From contig MKVQ01000021.1 of NCBI GenBank assembly GCA_001899635.1, positions 1-64,000 of the forward strand: DNA of 64,000 nucleotides, written 5' to 3'. Each line of letters starts with the position of its first letter. Positions within the stretch are counted from its first letter, which is position 1. The position numbers were made by a program, and so were the translations under genes. The notes under the pieces were generated by a model. It was given only the letters and a program-made list of their open reading frames with translations, ran no database searches and was not told where the DNA came from. The stretch comes from Myxococcales bacterium 68-20 (lineage in GTDB: Bacteria > Myxococcota_A > Polyangia > Polyangiales > Polyangiaceae). Positions 16,745-25,182 of the stretch are shown one piece after another.

Positions 16745-17430
16745 CGTCCCCCCTCGAAGCGCAGACCGAACGTCACGCCGTTGAAGAGCTCGTGCTCGTA
16801 GAGCCGTGGGACCACCTGCAAGCAGACACGAGTCGACGGGTCCAGGCGCCGACATCCCTCGAGCTCGAGCTGGACGAGGAACGTCGCCGCGTCGAGCTCG
16901 AGCGGCACCGTCTCGGTCCCCGCAGCGACGCTCCCGCCCATCGTGGCGAAGGAGACGCCGGTGCGGACCGCCGCGGCCCACATGTTTCGGCGATGCTTCC
17001 AGCGATGTCCCACGCCGGGAAGGAGGAGATCCCCGCGGATGGTCGACCAGGGACGCAGGCGCGCGATCGAGCCGTCGTGGCTCGTGATGATCGCGTCGTA
17101 GGACCCGATCGCCCAGAACGCATTGCCGCCGAAGAGGGGGACCTTCCACCGGTCGTCGACCGTGAGCTCGACGTCGGCGCCGAGGCCCATCATCGCGAGG
17201 CCGCCGGCCGTCCGGATTCGCCCATCGGCGAGCTCGCGCGCGCTCGTCGTGACCTCCTTGGCCCCGAACGACGGCATCTGACGAAGCCAGGCGCCGCTCA
17301 CGTGCGTCGCGATCTGGAAGTCGGTGTCCGCACGCGCGTCCTGCGAGACGAGGCACATGGGAGCGACGAGCATCCCCACCACCGCCCAGGCCCGTCGCTT
17401 CGTCACCGAGCTCGCTCTGCCGGTCCGCAT
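16741..17430 (-). CDS. exported hypothetical protein (possible beta-rich outer-membrane protein)
   Basis: The ATG at 17430 is preceded by a good ribosome site (GGGGAGCG) and begins a signal peptide that ends at ARA (about residue 32); upstream in-frame codons look non-coding. The 229-residue product has alternating strands with Gly and aromatic residues (GGLAMMGLGADVELTVDDRW, YEHELFNGVTFGLRFEGGR) and ends in an aromatic/basic strand, which suggests a small outer-membrane barrel or periplasmic beta protein. One Cys pair may form a disulfide. It is the first gene of a four-gene operon whose members overlap by 4 bases each. No family recognised. Confidence 0.7.
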   Translation of the reverse strand: MRTGRASSVTKRRAWAVVGMLVAPMCLVSQDARADTDFQIATHVSGAWLRQMPSFGAKEVTTSARELADGRIRTAGGLAMMGLGADVELTVDDRWKVPLFGGNAFWAIGSYDAIITSHDGSIARLRPWSTIRGDLLLPGVGHRWKHRRNMWAAAVRTGVSFATMGGSVAAGTETVPLELDAATFLVQLELEGCRRLDPSTRVCLQVVPRLYEHELFNGVTFGLRFEGGR

Positions 17431-17740
17431 CCGCTCCCCGCCGCGTGCGCCACTCGAATCGGGCGGCCGAGCCCGAGAAAGCACGGCTCGAGCACGACGA
17501 CGCGAGGAGTGACCGAGCTGGGCCATCGTTCGACATCGCTGCCGAATCATGCACTCAGCACAGTAGTGCGCGGTACGCCCTCGCGCTCGCGTATTTTGGG
17601 GCTCGCGCCCGACTCGCGGACCGGGGGCCCGCGTCGAGGAGCTCGAAGCACATCCGATCGTTGCTTGTTGCAACGACGATCGCGACCAGGTTCACACGAT
17701 GACGGGTTCTGCCGGTGAACACAGCAAGTAGGATCCCCCC
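17431..17740. other. divergent intergenic region
   Basis: This 310-base spacer separates the four-gene operon (leftward) from the ABC transporter (rightward) and must hold both promoters. The clearest structure is an imperfect palindrome at 17655-17682, CGATCGTTGC-ttgtt-GCAACGACGATCG, placed about 60-85 bases before the transporter GTG. I see no convincing -35/-10 pair and no gene. Confidence 0.5.
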
Positions 17741-19252
17741 GTGACCCGGTGTCGTGTCCTCTTCCTCGCGCTCGTCGTGGCCGTCGTCGGCCTCCTCGGG
17801 CTCGTCGCGTGTGGCCGGACGACGCCGGTGAGTGGGCTCGCCCGCATCCGCGCGGCGGGGGTCATCAAGTGGGGCGGCGACATCCAGGGCGGTGAGCCGT
17901 ACGTCTACGGCGATCCGAAGAGCCCCGATCGACTGATCGGATTCGAGGTGGAGATCGCCGACGCGATCGCGAGAGAGCTCGGCGTGCGCGCGGAGTTCGT
18001 ACAGAACGACTGGGCGAACCTCGTACCGTCGCTCGAACGCGGCAGCTTCGACATCGTCATGAATGGCCTCGAGGTGACCGAGGCTCGCGTGGGCAGGGTG
18101 CGCTTCACGCGTCCGTACTGTGTCTTCACGGAGCGCCTCATGGCGCGCGCAGGCAACGCGTCGATCGCGCCCGACCTCCTTGCTCTCCGCGGAAAGAAGG
18201 TCGGGACGCTCGCGAACAGCCTCGCGTTCGAGATGTTGCGCGGGACCGCGACTCCTGTCGTCTACGACGGTGTCGAGGAGCCGTACCTCGATCTCGTCAA
18301 CGGACGGACCGATGCCGTCCTCCTCGACGACATCATCGCGACCCGCTACGGCGCTCCGAGGCCCGAGCTCCAGGTGGTCGGCGACCTCCGCGAGGGCTAC
18401 TACGCGATCGCGGTCCGGCCTTCCGACCCCGACCTCGCGGCCGCCATCGACGACGCGATCGGCGCGATCGCCGCACGCGGCGAGCTCCGGCGCATCCTCG
18501 AGAGGAGCCATCTCTGGAACGACCGCCAGGACAGGCTCATCGGCTGGACGGCGGCCGATCAGACGCGGATGCTCGGAGCGCCGCGGTCTCCCCCGCCGAT
18601 CGAGCGTGGGCACGTCATGCTCTTCCTCCGCGGCGCCGGCGTGACGCTCCTCGTCTCGACGCTCGCGATGGCGCTGGCGATACCGCTCGGGCTCCTCCTC
18701 TCGCTCGCTCGTCTCCATGGCGGCCCGGTGCTCGCTCGCCTCGCGGGCGCGTACGTCGAGATCTATCGCGGTACCCCGGTCCTCCTGCAGCTCTACCTCT
18801 TGTATTACGGGCTCGCTCCCGTCCTGAAGCTCGGCGCGCTCCCCGCCGCCGTCATCGGCCTCGGGATGAACTACGCGGCCTATGAGGCCGAGGTGTATCG
18901 CGCCGGCATCCAGGCCGTGCCGAAGGCGCAGATCGAGTCGGCGCTCGCGCTCGGCATGTCCACGCGGCTGGCGCTCCGGCGGGTCGTGCTCCCGCAGGCG
19001 CTCCGGCACGCGATCCCCAACGTGACGAACGACTTCATCGCGCTCCTCAAGGACAGCTCGCTCGTGAGCGTGATCACGGTCGTCGAGCTGACGAAGCAGA
19101 TGACGATCACCGCCGTCGACGTGCGGAGCTGGATCGGTCCGGGGCTCCTCTGCGCCGGCCTCTACTTCGCGATGAGCTACCCGCTCGGGCGGATCGCGCG
19201 GCGACTCGAGAAGAAGCTCGAGGGCGAGCGGGAAGCCGAGGCCGCGACATGA
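17741..19252 (+). CDS. amino-acid ABC transporter, fused binding protein and permease
   Basis: A 503-residue fusion. Residues 1-25 are a lipoprotein-like signal (lipobox LGLVAC) or uncleaved anchor. Residues about 35-285 are a family-3 periplasmic binding domain (IGFEVEIADAIARELG, FDIVMNGLEVTEAR, VLLDDIIA, YYAIAVRP). Residues about 300-495 are a HisM/GlnP-type permease with VEIYRGTPVLLQL, NYAAYEAEVYRAGI and the EAA loop around ALALGMSTRLALRRVVLPQAL. Fused polar-amino-acid transporters of this kind exist in several phyla. The GTG start follows a TAGGA. The ATPase gene begins inside its stop codon (ATGA), so the two form a complete importer. Confidence 0.93.
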   Translation: MTRCRVLFLALVVAVVGLLGLVACGRTTPVSGLARIRAAGVIKWGGDIQGGEPYVYGDPKSPDRLIGFEVEIADAIARELGVRAEFVQNDWANLVPSLERGSFDIVMNGLEVTEARVGRVRFTRPYCVFTERLMARAGNASIAPDLLALRGKKVGTLANSLAFEMLRGTATPVVYDGVEEPYLDLVNGRTDAVLLDDIIATRYGAPRPELQVVGDLREGYYAIAVRPSDPDLAAAIDDAIGAIAARGELRRILERSHLWNDRQDRLIGWTAADQTRMLGAPRSPPPIERGHVMLFLRGAGVTLLVSTLAMALAIPLGLLLSLARLHGGPVLARLAGAYVEIYRGTPVLLQLYLLYYGLAPVLKLGALPAAVIGLGMNYAAYEAEVYRAGIQAVPKAQIESALALGMSTRLALRRVVLPQALRHAIPNVTNDFIALLKDSSLVSVITVVELTKQMTITAVDVRSWIGPGLLCAGLYFAMSYPLGRIARRLEKKLEGEREAEAAT

Positions 19253-19950
19253 TCGTCGTCGATAACGTCGAGAAGGCATTCGAGTCCCGCGTCGTCCTCG
19301 ACGGAGTCAGCGTCCGCTTCGACCGCGGCAAGGTCTCGGCGCTCGTCGGCCCCTCGGGCGGCGGCAAGTCGACGCTCCTCCGCTGCATCAACGGGCTCGA
19401 GCGCTTCGACGCCGGGCGCATCGAGGTCGACGGCCTCGTCCTCGGACCGAGCAAGACGGACCGCCCGAGCCGTGCCGACCGCGCAACGCTCCGCGCGATC
19501 CGGCTCAAGGCCGGCATGGTCTTCCAGCACTACGGCCTCTTCTCGCACATGAGCGCGCTCGAGAACGTGATGGAGGCGCCCATCCACGTCCGCGGCGTCG
19601 CTCCTGCGGTGGCCCGCGAGCGCGCCAAGCTCCTTCTCGCTCAGGTCGGCCTTCCGCATCGCCGCAATGCCTTTCCACGCGAGCTCTCCGGCGGCGAGCA
19701 ACAGCGCGTCGCGATCGCGCGAGCCCTCGCGATGGATCCCGAGGCACTGCTCCTCGACGAGCCGACGAGCGCGCTCGATCCCGAGCGAAAGGCGGAGGTG
19801 GTCGGCGTGCTCCGCGATCTGGCCAAGCAAGGCGCGACGATGATCATCGTCACCCACGAGGCCGCCGTGGTGCGGGAGATCGCCGACCATGCGATCTGCC
19901 TCCGCGACGGCAAGGTCGTCGCCGCAGGCTCCCCCTCCGAGGTGCTCTGA
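19249..19950 (+). CDS. polar amino-acid ABC transporter ATP-binding protein (GlnQ type)
   Basis: A 233-residue ATPase subunit. Walker A GPSGGGKST (34-42), Q-loop in FQHYGLFSHMSALENV, signature LSGGEQQRVAIARAL, Walker B LLLDEPTSALD and the switch His in IIVTHE are all present. It is closest in style to GlnQ/HisP ATPases that energise uptake of polar amino acids, in keeping with the upstream binding-protein/permease fusion, which it overlaps by four bases. Slightly shorter than the usual 240-250 residues. Confidence 0.95.
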   Translation: MIVVDNVEKAFESRVVLDGVSVRFDRGKVSALVGPSGGGKSTLLRCINGLERFDAGRIEVDGLVLGPSKTDRPSRADRATLRAIRLKAGMVFQHYGLFSHMSALENVMEAPIHVRGVAPAVARERAKLLLAQVGLPHRRNAFPRELSGGEQQRVAIARALAMDPEALLLDEPTSALDPERKAEVVGVLRDLAKQGATMIIVTHEAAVVREIADHAICLRDGKVVAAGSPSEVL

Positions 19951-20087
19951 GGGCGGTCCCAGTCTCGCCCGTAAACGTGCCGGCGGCCGTGCCCGGCGCA
20001 CCGCTCTCCGTCGTGAAAGATCGAGCTCCGGACCGCTCGAGGCCGCCTCGCACCGCGGCGCCGCACTCCCGCGCAACGGGCGACGCA

Positions 20088-20129
20088 TTGACGTCATCCA
20101 TCCACGATAGTAGACAAACATCCACTATC
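20088..20129 (+). promoter_or_regulatory. peroxiredoxin upstream region with inverted repeat
   Basis: TTGACG (20088-20093) is a good -35 match; 17 bases on is TAGACA as a weak -10. An inverted repeat GATAGT-N12-ACTATC (20106-20129) overlaps and follows it, 21 bases before the ATG. The arms contain ATAG/CTAT, which recalls OxyR half-sites, but the spacing is not a full OxyR site. Promoter and operator roles are inferred. Confidence 0.4.
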
Positions 20130-20150
20130 TCATCGGACGGAGGAGAGAAC

Positions 20151-20813
20151 ATGTCATTGCTGCGCATCAACGACACGGCCCCGAACTTCACCGCGAAGAC
20201 GACGCAGGGCACGATCGACTTCCACCAGTGGATCGGCGACGGCTGGGCGATCCTCTTCTCGCATCCGAAGGACTTCACGCCGGTGTGCACGACCGAGCTC
20301 GGCTACATGGCGAAGATCGAGCCCGAGTTCACCAAGCGGAACACCAAGCTGATCGGCCTCTCCATCGATCCGGTCGACGATCACGAGCGCTGGGCGAAGG
20401 ACATCGAGGAGACGCAGGGCGCAGCGGTGAAGTACCCGCTGATCGGCGACACCGATCTCGCCGTGGCCAAGCTCTACAACATGCTGCCGGCCGAGGAGCC
20501 CGGCACCGCCGCCGGCCGCACTGCGGCGACCAACGCGACCGTGCGCTCGGTGTTCATCGTGGGCCCGGACAAGAAGATCAAGCTGACGTTGACCTACCCG
20601 ATGACCACGGGCAGGAACTTCGACGAGATCCTCCGGGTGCTCGATTCGATCCAGCTCACGACGAAGCACAAGGTGGCGACGCCGGCGAACTGGAAGAACG
20701 GCGAGGACGTCATCATCTCCGGCGCCGTCAACGACGAAGAAGCGAAGAAGCTCTACCCCGAGGGCTTCAAGGCGCCGAAGCCGTACCTGCGCATCGTCAA
20801 GCAGCCGAAGTGA
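20151..20813 (+). CDS. 1-Cys peroxiredoxin (Prx6/AhpC-TSA family)
   Basis: The ATG at 20151 follows a strong GGAGGAGAG ribosome site; in-frame codons upstream are non-coding. The 220-residue protein has the peroxidatic Cys46 in DFTPVCTTELG and the Prx6-type C-terminal domain (PANWKNGEDVIISGAV, FKAPKPYLRIVKQ). I see no second Cys in a resolving position, so it reduces peroxides by the 1-Cys mechanism with an external thiol. Cytoplasmic. An inverted repeat sits in the promoter region and a strong hairpin follows the gene, so it is a single-gene unit. Confidence 0.96.
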   Translation: MSLLRINDTAPNFTAKTTQGTIDFHQWIGDGWAILFSHPKDFTPVCTTELGYMAKIEPEFTKRNTKLIGLSIDPVDDHERWAKDIEETQGAAVKYPLIGDTDLAVAKLYNMLPAEEPGTAAGRTAATNATVRSVFIVGPDKKIKLTLTYPMTTGRNFDEILRVLDSIQLTTKHKVATPANWKNGEDVIISGAVNDEEAKKLYPEGFKAPKPYLRIVKQPK

Positions 20814-20845
20814 GCTGAGCGAAGCCGAAGGCCCCTCGCCTGCGA

Positions 20846-20874
20846 GGCCCCGATCACCGCGCGTGATCGGGGCC
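20846..20874 (+). terminator. terminator of the peroxiredoxin gene
   Basis: GGCCCCGATCAC-cgcgc-GTGATCGGGGCC, a perfect 12-bp stem with a 5-base loop, followed by TTCGTTCGTTCG. The stem is strong and lies 33 bases after the stop. Confidence 0.75.
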
Positions 20875-21043
20875 TTCGTTCGTTCGGGGAACGGAGCGGG
20901 CTCGCGATTCATGCAAGCGGCTGCCGCTTCGGAGCCTCGGGCCGCAGTCCAGCGTCGGCTCCGAGGCGTCCGGGCGAGCCCCCTACCCCACGGGTGAGCG
21001 ATAGCGCCCCTATCGCCATCGTTTCCGCTATGATCCGCGGCGG

Positions 21044-24000
21044 GTGGAGCCGGGCACCGTCCTCGCGGAGCGCTTCGAGATCGAGCGGCGCGTCAGCGCC
21101 GGGGGCATGTCTGCCGTGTTTCGCGCGAAGGACCTCCGGCTCGGCGGCACCGTCGCGGTGAAGGTGCTCTACGGGCGCGACGAGGGCGAGCACCGCGAGC
21201 GCCTCTATCGCGAGGCGCGGGTGCTCGAGAAGCTGAGCCACCCCGGCATCGTCCGGTACGTCGCTCACGGCGAGACGGACATGGACAAGCCGTACCTCGC
21301 GATGGAGTGGATCACGGGGGAGACCCTGGGCAAGCGCCTCGCCCGCACCGGGCTCACGATGGGCGAGAGCGTACGGATGGTGACACGCGTCGCCGAGAGG
21401 CTCGCGGTCGCCCATGCCAAGGGCGTCATCCATCGGGACATCAAGCCCGGCAACTTGATCCTGCGCGACGAAAGCGTCGACGACCCGACGCTCATCGACT
21501 TCGGGATCGCGCGGATGGGCCTCGGCGCGAGCTCGATCACGAACACCGGGGTCATGCTCGGCACGCTCGGCTACATGGCACCGGAGCAGGCTCGCGGTAC
21601 GAAGCAGCTCGACGCACGCGCCGACGTCTTCGCGCTCGGGGCGGTCCTCTTCAAGTGCCTCACCGGCTTGCCCGCCTTCGCCGGCGAAGACGAGATCGCG
21701 ATCCTCGCCAAGATGCTCTTCGAGGCACCGCCCCGTGTCCGCGAGCTCCGCAAGGAGGTCCCCGCCGCTCTCGACGAGCTGCTCGCACGCATGCTCTCGC
21801 GCGATCCGCTCCAGCGACCGGCGGACGGGGGCGTCGTCGCGGCCGAGCTCGCCGCGCTCGGACACCTCGACGGCGCCGGCGTGCTCGCCGCCCGCGAGGC
21901 GACCTCCCACGGTGACGTCATCACGCGCGGAGAGCAGCGGCTCGTCAGCGTCGTCGCAGTCGCTTCGCACACGCACCTCGAAGGAGAAGAGTCGACCATC
22001 GTCGACGGCACCTGGCAGGGCATGAAGTCGCTGTCGAAGGAGCTTCGCGCGGCGATCCAGCCGTTCGGCGCGCATCTCGAGTCGCTCGCGAGCGGCATGA
22101 TCGTCGTCACCCTCCCCGGGCGGCACAGCGCGACCGACCAGGCGACCCGCGCGGCGCGATGCGTGCTCGCGATGCGCGCAGCCGCACCGAACGTCCCGAT
22201 GGTGCTCGCGACCGGGCGGGCCGTGCTCGAGGATCGCGTGCCGATCGGCGACGCCGTCGATCGCGCCATCCGCATGCTCCAGCAGCACCAGGACGACGAC
22301 GTCGCGCTCGTCGCCGCCGGCAAGAAGCAGCCGATCCACGTCGACGAGGTGACCGCCGGCCTCCTCGACTCCCGGTTCATCGTGAAGAGCGACGGCGCCG
22401 GACTCGATCTCGTCGGGGAGCAGGCCTCGGCCGATGCCGGACGGATGCTGCTCGGCAAGCCGACGCCGTGTGTCGGGCGCGAGCGCGAGCTCGTGATGCT
22501 CGAGAGCGTCTTCGCCGAGTGCGTCGCCGACGACGTCGCACGCGCCGTGCTCGTCACCGCACCGGCGGGCGTGGGAAAATCACGCCTCCGCTACGAGCTT
22601 CTCCGCACTCTCCGCCACCGCGGCGCCCCGCACGCGGTCTGGACGAGCCGCGGCGATCCGATGCGCGCCGGCTCGCCGTTCGGCATGCTCGCGCAGATCA
22701 TCCGCGCCGCCGCCGACGCCCAAGACGGCGAGCCACCGCGAGTGCAGCGCGAGAAGATCCGCGCACGCGTCAGCCGGACCGTTCCGCAACGCGACCTCGT
22801 CCGCGTCACGCAGTTCCTCGCCGAGACGCTCGGCGTCTCGATGCCCGACGAGGACGACATCCAGCTCCGTGCAGCCCGTCACGACCCCATCCTGATGGGA
22901 GACCAGATGCGGCGCGCATTCGAGGACTGGCTCGCGGCCGAATGCCGCGAGCAGCCCGTCGTGCTCGTGTTCGAGGATCTCCACTGGGGCGACCTGCCGA
23001 GCGTGAAGTTCGTCGACTCGGCGCTGCGCGCGCTCCACGACAGGCCGCTGATGGTCTTCGCGCTCGCGCGTCCGGAGGTGAAGGACCTCTTCCCCGACCT
23101 CTTCGCCGAGCGCGGCGTCCAGGAGCTGCGCCTGAAGGAGCTCTCGAAGAAGGCGAGCGAGAAGCTGGTCCGTCAGGTGCTCGGCGAGCAGCTCGGCGAC
23201 GATCTCGTCGCTCGGATCGTCCAGACCGCCGGCGGCAACGCGTTCTACCTCGAAGAGCTGATCCGCTCGTTCGCGCTCTCGTCGTCGGCGTCGCCGACCT
23301 CCACGGGCGGGCAGAACACGGAGACGTCCGCACCATCAGCTGCGGGGCGCCGGTCGATGATGCCGGTCGTCCTCCCCGAGACCGTGCTCACGATGGTGCA
23401 GGCCCGCCTCGAAGGGCTCGAGCCCGAGGCGCGACGCGTCCTCCGCGCAGCCAGCGTCTTCGGGCAGACCTTCTGGCGCGGCGGCGTCGTCGCGCTCCTC
23501 AACGGCGCCCGCGCGACCGAGGTTCCGCCAGGCATGCGCCCAAGCGCGGGCGAGAACGAGAACACTCAGGTGACCGCCTGGCTCGACGAGCTCGCCGTCC
23601 GCGAGATCGTCACGAGGCGCGAGCATCCGAAGTTCCGGAGCGAGGTCGAGTACGTCTTCCGTCATTCGTTCGTCGCCGAGGCGGCGTACAGCATGCTCAC
23701 CGACAAGGACCGCACCGTCGGGCACAAGCTCGCGGCGCAGTGGCTCGAGAAGATGGGCGAGAGCGAAGCGGTCGTCCTCGCGGAGCACCTCGAGCGCGGC
23801 GGCGAGCCGAAGCGCGCGATCACGTTCTATCGTCGCGCCGCCGCCCAGGCGCTCGAAGGCAACGACCTCGAGGCGTGCCTCGCACGCGCCGATCGCGGGA
23901 TTGCGTGTGGCGCCGAGGGAGAGGTGCTCGGGCGCTTGCTCCTCCGCAAAGCGGAGGCGCATCGATGGCGTGGAGAGAACCAGAAGGGCAAGGAGTGCGC

Positions 24001-25096
24001 ACAGGCGGCGGTCAAGCTCCTGCCGCGCACGGGGCGGCGCTGGTTCCTCGCCGCCGGTGAGGCGGTCGAGGCATGCGCACGCCTCGGTGACGAGAGCGAG
24101 CTCCACAGCGCCGTCGACGATCTCTGCGAGGTCAGCTCCGCGGGCCAGCTCTCCGCTCCGCATCTCGTCGCGCTGACCCGCGCTGCCTGCGTGCTCATGG
24201 CCGCCGGCAACTACGTCGCGTCGGACGAGCTGCTCCGCACGATCGACGCCGCCTACGAGTATGCGCGACGCGAGGAAGAAGATCCGCTCGCGACCGCCCA
24301 CGTCTACCGCACACGCGCCTATCGAGCGCTGGTCTCGGGCGACACCGGCTCCGCGCTCTCGATGTTCAACGTGGCGATCGCGAACTTCGAGGCAGCAGGC
24401 GACACGCGGGCAGCATGCCGCTACCTCGTCAGTGCAGCCGGCGCGTGCATCGAGCTCGGCTCGTACGGCGAGGCCGAACGCGCGCTCGACGACGCGCTCG
24501 CCTCCGCGGAGCAGATGGGCCTGACGGGCGTGAGTGCGAACGTCTGGCACCACCAGGGAATGCTCCTCGCGCGCCTCGGCGATCCACGTTCCGCCCTCGC
24601 GCTGGCCGACGGCGCGATCGACGCGTTCGTCGCTCAGGGAGATCGTCGGATGGAGGCAGCCGCGCGGCTCTATCGCGCCTTCTTCCTCTCCGCGGCCGAG
24701 GACCTCGAGCGCGCCGAGCGCGACGTGAAGCTCGCCCTCGAGCAGACGGGCGCCACCCCTCCCCTCCGCGCCTACGGGCTCGCGATCCTTGCAGGCGCCC
24801 ACCTCAAGAGCGGGCGTCCCGATCGGGCCGAGGCCCCGGCGCGCGAGGCGCTTCAGCTCCTCGAGACCCTCGGCGGCGTCGAGGAGGGCGAGGCGTTCAT
24901 CCGCCTGACATACGCGGAGTCGCTCGACGCGATCGGCGATCATGACGGCGCACGCGGCGCGATCGCGACCGCGCGCGTGCGCATCCTCGAGCGCACCGCG
25001 ATGATCCAGGATGCGCAGTGGAAGGACACGTTCGTCGAGCGCGTCCGCGAGAACTTCCGCACCCTCGAGCTCGCGCGCACCTGGCGCGTGAGCTGA
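21044..25096 (+). CDS. serine/threonine kinase with ATPase and TPR regions
   Basis: A 1350-residue signalling protein starting at a GTG. Residues about 10-275 are a Hanks-type kinase with GGMSAVF loop, Lys40 (VAVKVL), HRDIKPGN (130-137) and DFG (152-154), all catalytic residues intact. About 300-430 looks like a class III nucleotide-cyclase domain that has lost its motifs (VVAVASHTH, FGAHLESLASGMIVVTLPG, IGDAVDRAIRML). About 470-850 is an ATPase of the regulatory STAND/AAA kind: VGRERELVML, Walker A APAGVGKSR at about 505-513, Walker B VVLVFEDLHWGD. The last 450 residues are helical TPR-like repeats. No membrane segment. Such proteins are common in myxobacteria; the input signal and substrates are unknown. 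Confidence 0.93.
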   Translation: MEPGTVLAERFEIERRVSAGGMSAVFRAKDLRLGGTVAVKVLYGRDEGEHRERLYREARVLEKLSHPGIVRYVAHGETDMDKPYLAMEWITGETLGKRLARTGLTMGESVRMVTRVAERLAVAHAKGVIHRDIKPGNLILRDESVDDPTLIDFGIARMGLGASSITNTGVMLGTLGYMAPEQARGTKQLDARADVFALGAVLFKCLTGLPAFAGEDEIAILAKMLFEAPPRVRELRKEVPAALDELLARMLSRDPLQRPADGGVVAAELAALGHLDGAGVLAAREATSHGDVITRGEQRLVSVVAVASHTHLEGEESTIVDGTWQGMKSLSKELRAAIQPFGAHLESLASGMIVVTLPGRHSATDQATRAARCVLAMRAAAPNVPMVLATGRAVLEDRVPIGDAVDRAIRMLQQHQDDDVALVAAGKKQPIHVDEVTAGLLDSRFIVKSDGAGLDLVGEQASADAGRMLLGKPTPCVGRERELVMLESVFAECVADDVARAVLVTAPAGVGKSRLRYELLRTLRHRGAPHAVWTSRGDPMRAGSPFGMLAQIIRAAADAQDGEPPRVQREKIRARVSRTVPQRDLVRVTQFLAETLGVSMPDEDDIQLRAARHDPILMGDQMRRAFEDWLAAECREQPVVLVFEDLHWGDLPSVKFVDSALRALHDRPLMVFALARPEVKDLFPDLFAERGVQELRLKELSKKASEKLVRQVLGEQLGDDLVARIVQTAGGNAFYLEELIRSFALSSSASPTSTGGQNTETSAPSAAGRRSMMPVVLPETVLTMVQARLEGLEPEARRVLRAASVFGQTFWRGGVVALLNGARATEVPPGMRPSAGENENTQVTAWLDELAVREIVTRREHPKFRSEVEYVFRHSFVAEAAYSMLTDKDRTVGHKLAAQWLEKMGESEAVVLAEHLERGGEPKRAITFYRRAAAQALEGNDLEACLARADRGIACGAEGEVLGRLLLRKAEAHRWRGENQKGKECAQAAVKLLPRTGRRWFLAAGEAVEACARLGDESELHSAVDDLCEVSSAGQLSAPHLVALTRAACVLMAAGNYVASDELLRTIDAAYEYARREEEDPLATAHVYRTRAYRALVSGDTGSALSMFNVAIANFEAAGDTRAACRYLVSAAGACIELGSYGEAERALDDALASAEQMGLTGVSANVWHHQGMLLARLGDPRSALALADGAIDAFVAQGDRRMEAAARLYRAFFLSAAEDLERAERDVKLALEQTGATPPLRAYGLAILAGAHLKSGRPDRAEAPAREALQLLETLGGVEEGEAFIRLTYAESLDAIGDHDGARGAIATARVRILERTAMIQDAQWKDTFVERVRENFRTLELARTWRVS

Positions 25097-25182
25097 TCGC
25101 GTCGCGCGCGCTCGAGAGCTGTCCAAAAATCGTGGGACGGCGCTTCAGTCGGAGTGGGCGCCTCGCTGACGACGCACGCGGC

